Assembly (NCBI GenBank): GCA_022824615.1
Contig: JAJDZM010000199.1
Location: 1-33,805 of the forward strand
Reading direction: 5' to 3'
DNA: 33,805 nucleotides
From: Candidatus Binatia bacterium
Lineage (GTDB): Bacteria > Desulfobacterota > Binatia > Bin18
Numbering within the stretch: the stretch's first letter is position 1; each line of letters starts with the position of its first letter. Both the position numbers and the translations under genes were made by a program. Below the pieces are notes generated by a model. That model was given only the letters and a program-made list of their open reading frames with translations. It was not told the DNA's origin and did no database searches. Below, in pieces: positions 1 to 8,223 of this stretch.

Positions 1-2
1 GC

Positions 3-551
3 AAGGAAGAGCGCGCCCTTTCGAAAGTGAGCTTCGCCATTCGCAAGCGCCTGCCCTGGTTGCAGATCAACCTGGCCACCGCATTCCTGGCGGCGGCTGT
101 GGTTGGGGTCTTCGAGGATACGATCTCCCGGTTCACCGCGCTCGCCGTCCTGTTGCCGGTTGTGGCCGGTCAATCGGGCAACACCGGCGCGCAGGCCCTG
201 GCCGTTGTTCTGCGCGGGCTGGCCCTGCGTGAAATCACCCTGCGCCACTGGCCCCAGGTCGTCACCAAGGAATTTGCCGCCGGCCTGGTGAACGGCCTGG
301 GCGTCGCTCTTGTCACTTGTGTTGGCGTATACGTGTGGAGCGGGTCGCCCGGACTGGTGTTCGTCATCGGCCTGGCGATGGTGCTTGCGATGGCCATTGC
401 CGGCGTTGCCGGAGCGCTGATCCCCGTGCTCCTGGCGAGAATGGGGCAGGACCCGGCGCAGTCCTCCTCCATCGTGCTGACTACGGTCACCGATGTCTTC
501 GGATTCTTCAGTTTTCTCGGACTGGCGACCGTGTTTTCATCACTGTTATGA
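3..551 (+). CDS. mgtE: Magnesium transporter MgtE, C-terminal membrane domain (5' truncated by window edge)
   Basis: Open frame continues to the window edge (KEERALSKVSFAIRKRLPWLQINL...). PVVAGQSGNTGAQALAVVLRGLALREI matches the MgtE transmembrane domain. Confidence 0.85.
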   Translation, partial: KEERALSKVSFAIRKRLPWLQINLATAFLAAAVVGVFEDTISRFTALAVLLPVVAGQSGNTGAQALAVVLRGLALREITLRHWPQVVTKEFAAGLVNGLGVALVTCVGVYVWSGSPGLVFVIGLAMVLAMAIAGVAGALIPVLLARMGQDPAQSSSIVLTTVTDVFGFFSFLGLATVFSSLL

Positions 552-579
552 ATCGGGTTCACAGAGCGGAGGGGCAGAG

Positions 580-1842
580 ATGACCATGCTGTTTGTTGTT
601 GCCGGGTTGACGGTTCTGATATCGAGTATGTGCTCGCTGTTCGAAGCCACACTGTACTCGACTCGTATCGGGTCGCTTGAGGCTGAGCGGGCAGAGGGGA
701 AACACGTCCGCCTGGCCGAGCGGTTCATCGCCATGAAGGCGAACATCGCCCGCCCGACCTCGGCGATCCTGATACTCAACACGATTGCGAACACGGCCGG
801 GGCAACACTCTGCGGGATGTACGCCGCGCAGATGCTGGGCTCAGGCTGGGTGCCGGCGTTTTCTGTCGGTCTGACCGTTGCCATCCTGTTTGTGGGCGAG
901 ATTCTTCCCAAGACGTACGGGGCAACCCACTGGCGAAACATCTGGCATTTGATCGTCTGGCCGCTGACGCTGATGCAGAGAGGTCTCTCACCCTTCATTC
1001 GGGTAACGCAGGCGTTTGCCGGCTTTTTTACCGGCGGCCTGGGTGTGCCCGCCGTCACGGAGGATGAGATCCGGGCCGATATTCATCTGGGGCGGAAGGC
1101 GGGCGAGTTGTCCGCCTCGGAACTGCAACTCCTCAACGCGGTTTTTCATTTTGACGATATGCTGGCGCGCCAGGTGATGGTTGCGCGCCGGGATGTGGTG
1201 TTCTTCGATGTGCACTGGTCGCTTGAAAAATGCCTGGAAATCGCCAAGGACACGCGCCACACGCGCTTTCCGCTGTGTATCGGGTCATTGGATGAGGTGG
1301 TTGGGCTGGTCCATGTCAAAGACCTACTCGGCCTGACTGACGACGAGGGCATTCTCAGGTCGGTTGCGCGGCCCATCCGCCATATTCCCGAGACCCTGCC
1401 TATCAGCCGGCTTTTGCGAGAGATGCAAAGCACCCACCAGCAGATGGCCTTGGTGGACGATGAGTTCGGTTCGGTTGTCGGTGTCATTACCATGGAGAAT
1501 GTGGTTGAGCAGATCGTCGGCGCCGTGCAGGACGAGTTTGACAGCGAGCCGCCGGAAATCGTGCCCGAAGGTGCCGATACCTTCAAGGTGAGCGGGCAGT
1601 TGCCGATCGAACGAGTGAACCGGGAGCTGGGTCTCGATCTGTATGCGCCCGACGTGGATACGCTGTCGGGGCTGCTGGTCCGCCGCTTGAATCGGCTGCT
1701 CAAGGTCGGCGACCGGGTCCGCCTCCGAAACGCCGTTGCCGAGGTGATTGAGGAGCAAGGCGGCCGGGCGACCCAGGTGCGGATGCGCATTGCCCAGGGC
1801 AATGCCGGCGAGGAGCCAGAGCCTGAAAAATCAGACACATAG
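580..1842 (+). CDS. CNNM/HlyC-CorC family membrane protein with CBS pair and CorC-type C-terminal domain
   Basis: ATG at 580 inside ORF 493..1842. DUF21-like TM region (GEILPKTYGATH), CBS region (VHVKDLLGL...LVDDEFGSVVGVITMENVVEQIVG) and transporter-associated C-terminal domain. Confidence 0.88.
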   Translation: MTMLFVVAGLTVLISSMCSLFEATLYSTRIGSLEAERAEGKHVRLAERFIAMKANIARPTSAILILNTIANTAGATLCGMYAAQMLGSGWVPAFSVGLTVAILFVGEILPKTYGATHWRNIWHLIVWPLTLMQRGLSPFIRVTQAFAGFFTGGLGVPAVTEDEIRADIHLGRKAGELSASELQLLNAVFHFDDMLARQVMVARRDVVFFDVHWSLEKCLEIAKDTRHTRFPLCIGSLDEVVGLVHVKDLLGLTDDEGILRSVARPIRHIPETLPISRLLREMQSTHQQMALVDDEFGSVVGVITMENVVEQIVGAVQDEFDSEPPEIVPEGADTFKVSGQLPIERVNRELGLDLYAPDVDTLSGLLVRRLNRLLKVGDRVRLRNAVAEVIEEQGGRATQVRMRIAQGNAGEEPEPEKSDT

Positions 1843-1859
1843 AGCGGACTGGCGGAGCG

Positions 1860-1990
1860 TCATCCGAGCGGTTTCCCGGTTTGCTGAAGAAACGAGACCG
1901 CGGCCTGGGCGACTTCGCCCTCTCTGGCCATAAAGAAATGATCCGCGCCGCTCTTGCCGAGGATGCGAAGCAGCCGTTTGAAGCGGTGAG
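1860..1990 (-). pseudogene. Truncated 3' remnant of an alpha/beta hydrolase gene (second copy of the end of 2785..3417)
   Basis: Minus-strand reading GADHFFMAREGEVAQAAVSFLQQTGKPLG* parallels GADHFFMAREGEVAQAAVAFLQQV* of the intact gene. The run ccgcggcctgggcgacttcgccctctctggccataaagaaatg is identical in both places. Homology stops upstream of GADHFF. Confidence 0.75.
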
Positions 1991-2114
1991 AAGAATGTAT
2001 TATTGAAAAATAACGATCCCGGTGATCTCATGATTAAGGGGATGAGACGGGAAACTTTCGTCAGAGCCTTTACATACGATTGTTGCCAGCCAGAGGCCCA
2101 TAAGGAAGGAGATC

Positions 2115-2396
2115 ATGACAAAAAAGGTTTTTGCGGTTGTCTTGAAGGAGGCAAACGAAACTGTTGAGCGGAAGATCATGGACAATTATCCGAAGATGCA
2201 TCAGTACACTGATACTTTCTATCTGGTTGCGTGTGGACCGGACGTCCTGGCTAAAGATATTGCTGTCTCGGTGGGTATCAAAGGAGAGAGTCGCGTAGAA
2301 TCCGCCTCGGGCGTCGTTTTCAAACTGAATACCGTCTATTCCGGGTATACGGAACGGACCCTATGGGAATGGCTGTCTTCCGTTGAGGATGAATAG
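2115..2396 (+). CDS. Hypothetical small soluble protein (93 aa)
   Basis: ATG with upstream ggaaggagatc SD. Compact ORF, no confident family recognised. Confidence 0.7.
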   Translation: MTKKVFAVVLKEANETVERKIMDNYPKMHQYTDTFYLVACGPDVLAKDIAVSVGIKGESRVESASGVVFKLNTVYSGYTERTLWEWLSSVEDE

Positions 2397-2405
2397 GCTG
2401 GGGAT

Positions 2406-2663
2406 ATGGTAGGAAAAGATTCGCGAACAACCCCGAGAGAAGATGAACCCTCAGAGCATGCAGGAGAGAGGGAAGAGCAGAATATCCGAGATCGCCTGAC
2501 CCGACTGGAAGTTAAAATGGAGTCCGTCGCCACACGTGAAGACATCGCTGAACTGAAAGTTTTGATCTCGAATAAAGAGGCCACTATGCAGCGTTGGTTG
2601 CTTGGCATACTTGCTTCCGCAGTAGTGGCCATTGCCGTAGCCCTTATCCGCACCTTACAGTGA
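2406..2663 (+). CDS. Small coiled-coil protein with C-terminal transmembrane helix (85 aa)
   Basis: Starts 9 nt after the preceding stop. Charged heptad-like segment (IRDRLTRLEVKMESVATREDIAELKVLI) then WLLGILASAVVAIAVALI. Confidence 0.6.
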   Translation: MVGKDSRTTPREDEPSEHAGEREEQNIRDRLTRLEVKMESVATREDIAELKVLISNKEATMQRWLLGILASAVVAIAVALIRTLQ

Positions 2664-2784
2664 CGACCGATACGCACTGAAGTGAACACTGAAAGTCAAC
2701 TGGACCGGTGGAAAGTCTTCTGTATAGACTCCTATGAGAAGTGCAGTGGGCTGAATTGGTGAGGCGTAAGGGACCGAGCGGCTT

Positions 2785-3417
2785 CTATACCTGCTGAAGA
2801 AAAGCCACCGCGGCCTGGGCGACTTCGCCCTCTCTGGCCATAAAGAAATGGTCCGCGCCGTTAATGGTTTCGAGTTGCTTTGTGGCGGATATTTTTGCAA
2901 CCAGCTCGGTCAGGTCGGGGATGGGAGAATAGGTGTCGCGGTCGCCGCTGATGAACAGGATCGGTTTGGTCACGTTCACAAGAAACGCGGGGTCACGCAA
3001 TCCAAGCGGGAACGCCACGCCAATCAGGCGCTGGACGCGGTCGTCTTCCGCCCCGGCTTGCAGTCCTACCATCGAGCCAAACGAATAGCCGGCAACCACG
3101 ACGGTCGAGACGGCCTGACGGTCCAGCAGAGTCGTGACCGCCGCTTTCACGTCCTCGCGCTCGGCCACGCCTTCGTCGTGGGAGCCTTCACTACGTCCAA
3201 CCCCACGGAAATTGAATCGCAACGTGGCGATATTCTCCTTCTGGAAGGCGTGTGCCAACGCTGACACCACATTGTTGTGCATCTCGCCCCCATAGAGCGG
3301 ATGGGGGTGACACAGTACCGCTCCGAGTGCGGGAGCCCGGTCCGAGGTCGAAAGGAGCCCTTCTAGGGTAATGGCGTCAGCGCCCTCGCCAACCGGAAAG
3401 GTGATATGCTCTTCCAT
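2785..3417 (-). CDS. Alpha/beta hydrolase (dienelactone-hydrolase-like)
   Basis: HPHPLYGGEMHNNVV, GYSFGSMVGLQ nucleophile elbow, FISGDRD and catalytic-His region GADHFF. Confidence 0.88.
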   Translation of the reverse strand: MEEHITFPVGEGADAITLEGLLSTSDRAPALGAVLCHPHPLYGGEMHNNVVSALAHAFQKENIATLRFNFRGVGRSEGSHDEGVAEREDVKAAVTTLLDRQAVSTVVVAGYSFGSMVGLQAGAEDDRVQRLIGVAFPLGLRDPAFLVNVTKPILFISGDRDTYSPIPDLTELVAKISATKQLETINGADHFFMAREGEVAQAAVAFLQQV

Positions 3418-3557
3418 ATCTTCCTCCTTCTTGTTGTCTCACTCGGGTAGGCGAAAATGCTGCGGAACACAAGTGGGACGCGTAATTGTAGCGGTGAAAG
3501 AAGAGCGCCAGAGCAGAGAACGATGCGGTGTCGCGCGTCTTTCTCCCCCTTTAGGAG

Positions 3558-3596
3558 TGCGGGCTTCCAGCCCGCATGGCGGCCGGGATGGCCGCC
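3558..3596. repeat. Intergenic double-palindrome repeat (tgcgggcttccagcccgca + ggcggccgggatggccgcc)
   Basis: Two adjacent perfect stems: GCGGGCT/AGCCCGC and GGCGGCC/GGCCGCC. Confidence 0.7.
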
Positions 3597-3671
3597 CTCC
3601 CAGGAGGAGAGCCGCCCACCTCCTCTCCCAGGCCGCTTGGAGCCGGCCACTGCCGGGTGTGTCCGGCATGC

Positions 3672-5321
3672 TCAGGCCGGTGGCTGCGTCGTGCGTAGAG
3701 CCGTAAGGCAGGTTGCCACGATCGCCTCGCTCGCCGTGGCTTCGGCCGTAATGACCTCGGCAGCCCCGGCGGATTGCAGCATGTCCTTGTCCATCTCGTA
3801 CGGGGCTCGGGCGATCACCGCGACGTGCGGGGCGGTCGCCCGCACCGTGCGAACGGCGGATTCGGCGGCCTTTGTGTCGTTGATGTTCACGACCACCAGG
3901 CGGGCCTGCCTGCAGCCCAACTCCTCCAGCACCTCCTGTTGCGCAACGTCTCCAAGGACGGCCCGGTCGCCGGCGGCGTGGGCCGCGCGGACCTTGTCCG
4001 GGTTCCGGTCAACCGCGACATAGGTCAACCCCATCCCTCGCACGGCCCGGCAGACGCGTTGGCCTGTCAGGCCATAGCCGGCCACGATGACATGGCCGCT
4101 GGGCGGCTCGGGCATATCGATGCCGGGCGGTTCCGCCCCCAGGAGTCGGTTCAGCCAGGGCACGTATGCCGCGCCGCCGATGAGGCGTGGACCGAATGCA
4201 ATAGCCGGTGGCGTCAGCAGCATGGAGAGGACGATGGCCATCAGCAGATTGTGGGCAAGCGCGGCTGGGAGGAGGTCGGTTCCAGACGCGGCGTTCAGGA
4301 GCACGAAGGAGAATTCCCCGATCTGGCACAGTGTGGCGGCGGACAGGATCCCCACCCGCAAGGGCAGGCGGAGGAGCAGCGCGGTGCCGAGAATAATCGC
4401 GAACTTGCCGACCAGGATGACGCACAGGAGCCCGACGGTCGCCAGCAGGTGCGCACCGATGTCCGCCACATTCAGCAGCATGCCGACAGACACGAAAAAC
4501 AGACTGGCCAGGACCTCGCGGGCCGGGATCACCTCTGACATCGCCTGGTGGCGGAACTCGCTGCCCGCGACAACCAGGCCGGCCAGAAACGCCCCGAGGG
4601 CCAGTGAGATGCCCGCCAGCGATAAAGCCCAGGCCGTGCCGAAGCAAACGAGAAAGACGCTCAGGATGAAGAGTTCGCGCTCGCGGGTCCGGGCCACGAA
4701 CGCGAGCAAGCGGGGGACGATACGGTGCGCGGCGAGCAACACCCCCACGAGGATAATGAGGGCCGTGCCGACCGTCGCGCCAATATCCCCGATGGCGCCC
4801 CCTTCTCCAGCCAGGTAGGGCACGGCCAACATCATCGGCACCACACACAGGTCCTGGAAGACGAGGATGCCGACCGCCAGGCGGCCGTGCGGCGCTTCGA
4901 GTTCACCGCTCGTGGAAAGCGCACGCAAGACAATGGCCGTGCTGGAGACCGCGACGACACAGCCCAGGAAGAGCGCGGGGCCGGGCGCCAGCCCGAACCA
5001 CATGGCTAACATCGTCGTGCACGCGCCCGTGAGGGCGACCTGCAGGCCCCCGCCCAGCAGGATGGCTTTCCACAGACGCCGGAGCCGGTCGAGCGAGAGT
5101 TCCAGCCCGATCCCGAAGAGCAGGAGCACGACACCCACCTCGGCCAGGACCTCGACATGATGGGCGTCGTTGATGAGTCCGAGGCCGGCGGGTCCGACGA
5201 GTGCCCCGGTCAGGATGAACCCGGCAATCGAAGGAAAGTTCGCGCGCCTCAGGAGGGTGACGACCGCAACCGCGGCCCCAAACACGATGACCAGGTCCTT
5301 GAGATATGCAACTTCAGGCAT
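3672..5321 (-). CDS. KefB/KefC-type monovalent cation:proton antiporter (CPA2) with TrkA-N domain
   Basis: Multi-TM N-terminus (LLLFGIGLELSLDRLRRLWK, GFILTGALVGP) and Rossmann domain HVIVAGYGLTGQRVCRAV. Confidence 0.9.
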   Translation of the reverse strand: MPEVAYLKDLVIVFGAAVAVVTLLRRANFPSIAGFILTGALVGPAGLGLINDAHHVEVLAEVGVVLLLFGIGLELSLDRLRRLWKAILLGGGLQVALTGACTTMLAMWFGLAPGPALFLGCVVAVSSTAIVLRALSTSGELEAPHGRLAVGILVFQDLCVVPMMLAVPYLAGEGGAIGDIGATVGTALIILVGVLLAAHRIVPRLLAFVARTRERELFILSVFLVCFGTAWALSLAGISLALGAFLAGLVVAGSEFRHQAMSEVIPAREVLASLFFVSVGMLLNVADIGAHLLATVGLLCVILVGKFAIILGTALLLRLPLRVGILSAATLCQIGEFSFVLLNAASGTDLLPAALAHNLLMAIVLSMLLTPPAIAFGPRLIGGAAYVPWLNRLLGAEPPGIDMPEPPSGHVIVAGYGLTGQRVCRAVRGMGLTYVAVDRNPDKVRAAHAAGDRAVLGDVAQQEVLEELGCRQARLVVVNINDTKAAESAVRTVRATAPHVAVIARAPYEMDKDMLQSAGAAEVITAEATASEAIVATCLTALRTTQPPA

Positions 5322-5442
5322 ACGCGCAGTGTAGCAGAAAGGTTTGGACCCGTTCTTGGACGTCTTGTGTCTGCCCTCTCATGGCATCAGGCTGGAGGTC
5401 ACGCAGTCTTGTGGCTGTGACGACCTCGTATGAGTCCTGACC

Positions 5443-6726
5443 CTATAGGAGAATTTCAAATCGTAATCCCATGGCGAAGGCATCAGGAATAGTCTTTTCC
5501 GTACTGGGATTGATGACGTACTGGAACGAAGGCTGCACTGTCAGCCAGGGCAAGATTCCGACTCGATAAGTCACCTCACAGGTGATCTCCGCATGCGCCG
5601 TTGGCTGTCCTACAATGCTCCGTGCCCGTCTAAATCGATGACTGTTGTGCAGGGCAGCTATCCCAAAGCCTAGCTGGTCATCAGGACGTTGTGGGAAGAG
5701 GCCCGTGTAAACCATACCCATTCCAGTATACAAGCCAAAACGATTGACCCGTGAGTCTGCGATACCGAGGCGTATAAACAGTGCCAGCCCCTGGGCCGGG
5801 TCTTGTTGTTCACGAAGAATTGTTTGCTCGGCGAAGCCATAGAGGCCAAACGTCCCCCCTCGACGAATCGGCTGACCAGCTCTATCAGTGGAGACAGCAT
5901 CGTTAAAATCCGTAGTATACGTCCATCCGCCCAGAGCGTATTTTCCGTACGGGAATGGAGAGGTCTCTTCTACCCCAACGAGATAGGCCATTTCGGTTGC
6001 CACCAGTATCCCGTCATCATCATCTAAGATAATCTGCGTCCCTTCGGGGTCATGTGGGTCTCCTGGAATGCCATCCAGAATAGCCGTTTGGAAATATATC
6101 TGGGGAGAGGGTTGGAGGCGGACCCTGAATCCTAAAGATGTCGTGGGGAAAACTGAGGGGCCATTTTTACCACTCAGGGAGAACTCAGGGCCAATACCAA
6201 AGGAACTATTGAGAAAGAGTTGAGCGGTCTGGATGTAATCAAACTCGCTATTCAGGTCATACAGGCCAGCCAGGAGGGAAAGCCTTTCCTCAAAAAGTGG
6301 TTGTTCTACCCATGCTTCGTACAGCCTCCAGGTATCAAATGTTTCAATATTGCTAACGATTTGCACGTCGCCGATATGGCGACTCGGGTCTCCACCCTGA
6401 TTGCCCAGGCCATGGACAAACAGCCGTGTCCCAGGCCAGCCGAGTAATACTTTGCCATCCAAGGTCAGCGTCAAGGTAACATTGTCGAGATAGACAGTTT
6501 TCTGCCGGATACCGCCAATATTAGAAAAGGTCTCGCCAGTGTACACTCCCCTAAAAGTAATGCCTCTCTCTTCGAGCCTAGTGCGGAGGGTCCCCCAGTC
6601 TTCGGTCAGAGTCTCGCGTTGCCAGAACGAAGCAACACTATGGGCCGTGCAGGGGGGCGCCGTCAGTACACAGGAGAAAACACCGAACAAGAGAAGCAAC
6701 CGCGCAGTTGCGCTGGGGCTGCTCAT
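5443..6726 (-). CDS. Carbohydrate-selective porin, OprB family
   Basis: Signal peptide; GLYDLNSEFDYIQTAQLFLNSSFGIGPEFS; ends in an aromatic/hydrophobic beta strand (AMGLRFEILL). Confidence 0.8.
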   Translation of the reverse strand: MSSPSATARLLLLFGVFSCVLTAPPCTAHSVASFWQRETLTEDWGTLRTRLEERGITFRGVYTGETFSNIGGIRQKTVYLDNVTLTLTLDGKVLLGWPGTRLFVHGLGNQGGDPSRHIGDVQIVSNIETFDTWRLYEAWVEQPLFEERLSLLAGLYDLNSEFDYIQTAQLFLNSSFGIGPEFSLSGKNGPSVFPTTSLGFRVRLQPSPQIYFQTAILDGIPGDPHDPEGTQIILDDDDGILVATEMAYLVGVEETSPFPYGKYALGGWTYTTDFNDAVSTDRAGQPIRRGGTFGLYGFAEQTILREQQDPAQGLALFIRLGIADSRVNRFGLYTGMGMVYTGLFPQRPDDQLGFGIAALHNSHRFRRARSIVGQPTAHAEITCEVTYRVGILPWLTVQPSFQYVINPSTEKTIPDAFAMGLRFEILL

Positions 6727-6876
6727 TCAATGTTTCCCTCAAGAGGAACCGATGTTGAGCGTTGGGCTGTTCGCTCTTGATTTTCATATTGTTTGAGAAT
6801 GCAATGGACCGCAAACATTCAAATACCTCCGCCCAAAGAAAAGGTTGTTTTTTGAAGCTATAGGATAGACTGCTGC

Positions 6877-8181
6877 ATGAAACAGGAGTATCGCGTCAAA
6901 AAGGTACAGAGTTTCACTCTCCAACACCCGTGGGCAGCTCTAACCCAGTGGCCACCACAGGGCTCTGCCTTTTTTTCCGTTGTCCGCACAAAAGTCCAGG
7001 ACGACGCGCTCAGCCTGCGGGCCATGGGGCTCACCTATGTGACCCTGCTGTCCCTGGTGCCGCTCCTGGCGGTCATGTTTGCCGCGCTCAAGGCCTTCGG
7101 GGTGCACAATCTCATTGAGCCGTCACTGGCCCAGGCCCTGGAGCCGCTGGGCGAGCAGGGGACTGAGATTACCCGGCGTATCTTGGAGTTTGTGAGTCAT
7201 TTGCGCGTTGGGGTGCTGGGCGCGGTCGGGGTAGCGGCCCTGTTCTATACCGTCGTTTCGCTGATCAGCAAAATTGAGGACTCGTTCAACGCTATCTGGC
7301 AGGTGCGGCGCTCCCGGACCTGGGGCAAGAAATGCAGTGACTATCTGAGCGTGGTCCTGGTTGGTCCGGTGCTGGTCTTTACGGCATTGACCGTCATTGC
7401 CTCGGCCCAGAGTCACACCGTGGTGCAGTATATGATGGCGAACGAGTTGCTTGGTCCGCTCATTGTTGTGGCGACGCAACTGATGCCCTTCGCCTTTCTC
7501 TGCATTGCCTTCACGTTTTTGTACGTCTTTGTTCCCAATACGGCGGTGCGCTTTGGCTCCGCCTTATTAGGCGGGGTGGTCGCGGCTGTTTTGTGGCAGT
7601 TGGCCGGAGTCGGCTTTGCGGCCTTTGTCGCCGGCTCGGCGCGTTATGCGGCCATCTATTCGAGCTTTGCTATCCTGGTTCTCTTTTTTATCTGGGTATA
7701 CGCCAGTTGGCTGATTATTCTGGTGGGTGCCGAAGTCGCCTGTTTTCATCAATATCCAGGCTCTTACCGGGCCGAACTGGACGGCAAGACCCCGCTGTCG
7801 CAGGAGCGACTCGCCCTGACCGCCCTGGCTGCAATTACGCGGCGCTATCTCGCTGAACAAGCGCCGTGGTCGGTTGCCACTCTTGCCAAAAATATGCGCG
7901 TTCAGCTCTCTGCGCTGGAGCCCCTGATTGAAACGCTGCTGGCAAAAGGTGTGCTCTTGCAGACCGTTGAGCCGGAGGGTATAGTCCCTGGCCGTCCGCC
8001 CGAGCAGATTGAGGTCGTAAGTGTGTTGGATATCCTGCGTACGCCTGGTGATGAGTCTGCCGCAATTAATAGTGGAGATGCTATCTCGGCTCTGCTTGAC
8101 CGGCGGAATCGGGCGGTTGAGCGGGCTCTTAAAGGTGTTACACTTCGCTCCCTGGCTACCGACGATCCCTTGGGACATTAA
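6877..8181 (+). CDS. YihY/BrkB (UPF0761) family inner-membrane protein
   Basis: ALSLRAMGLTYVTLLSLVPLLAVMFA, FNAIWQVRRSRTWGKKCSDYLSVVLVGP and FIWVYASWLIILVGAEVA are typical of the family. Confidence 0.9.
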   Translation: MKQEYRVKKVQSFTLQHPWAALTQWPPQGSAFFSVVRTKVQDDALSLRAMGLTYVTLLSLVPLLAVMFAALKAFGVHNLIEPSLAQALEPLGEQGTEITRRILEFVSHLRVGVLGAVGVAALFYTVVSLISKIEDSFNAIWQVRRSRTWGKKCSDYLSVVLVGPVLVFTALTVIASAQSHTVVQYMMANELLGPLIVVATQLMPFAFLCIAFTFLYVFVPNTAVRFGSALLGGVVAAVLWQLAGVGFAAFVAGSARYAAIYSSFAILVLFFIWVYASWLIILVGAEVACFHQYPGSYRAELDGKTPLSQERLALTALAAITRRYLAEQAPWSVATLAKNMRVQLSALEPLIETLLAKGVLLQTVEPEGIVPGRPPEQIEVVSVLDILRTPGDESAAINSGDAISALLDRRNRAVERALKGVTLRSLATDDPLGH

Positions 8182-8223
8182 CGACTCCGACAGTTCTTTT
8201 CCCCATGTTTTCTGGTACCCCGT

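Noticed and set aside
3363-3706. ORFs containing GGHPGRHAGWKPAL and similar peptides
   Set aside because: They are translations of the intergenic palindromic repeat at 3558-3596, not a protein gene.
3774-4538. 254-aa plus-strand ORF antisense to the KefB/C-type gene
   Set aside because: Shadow ORF with H/G/R-rich composition and no domain signature.
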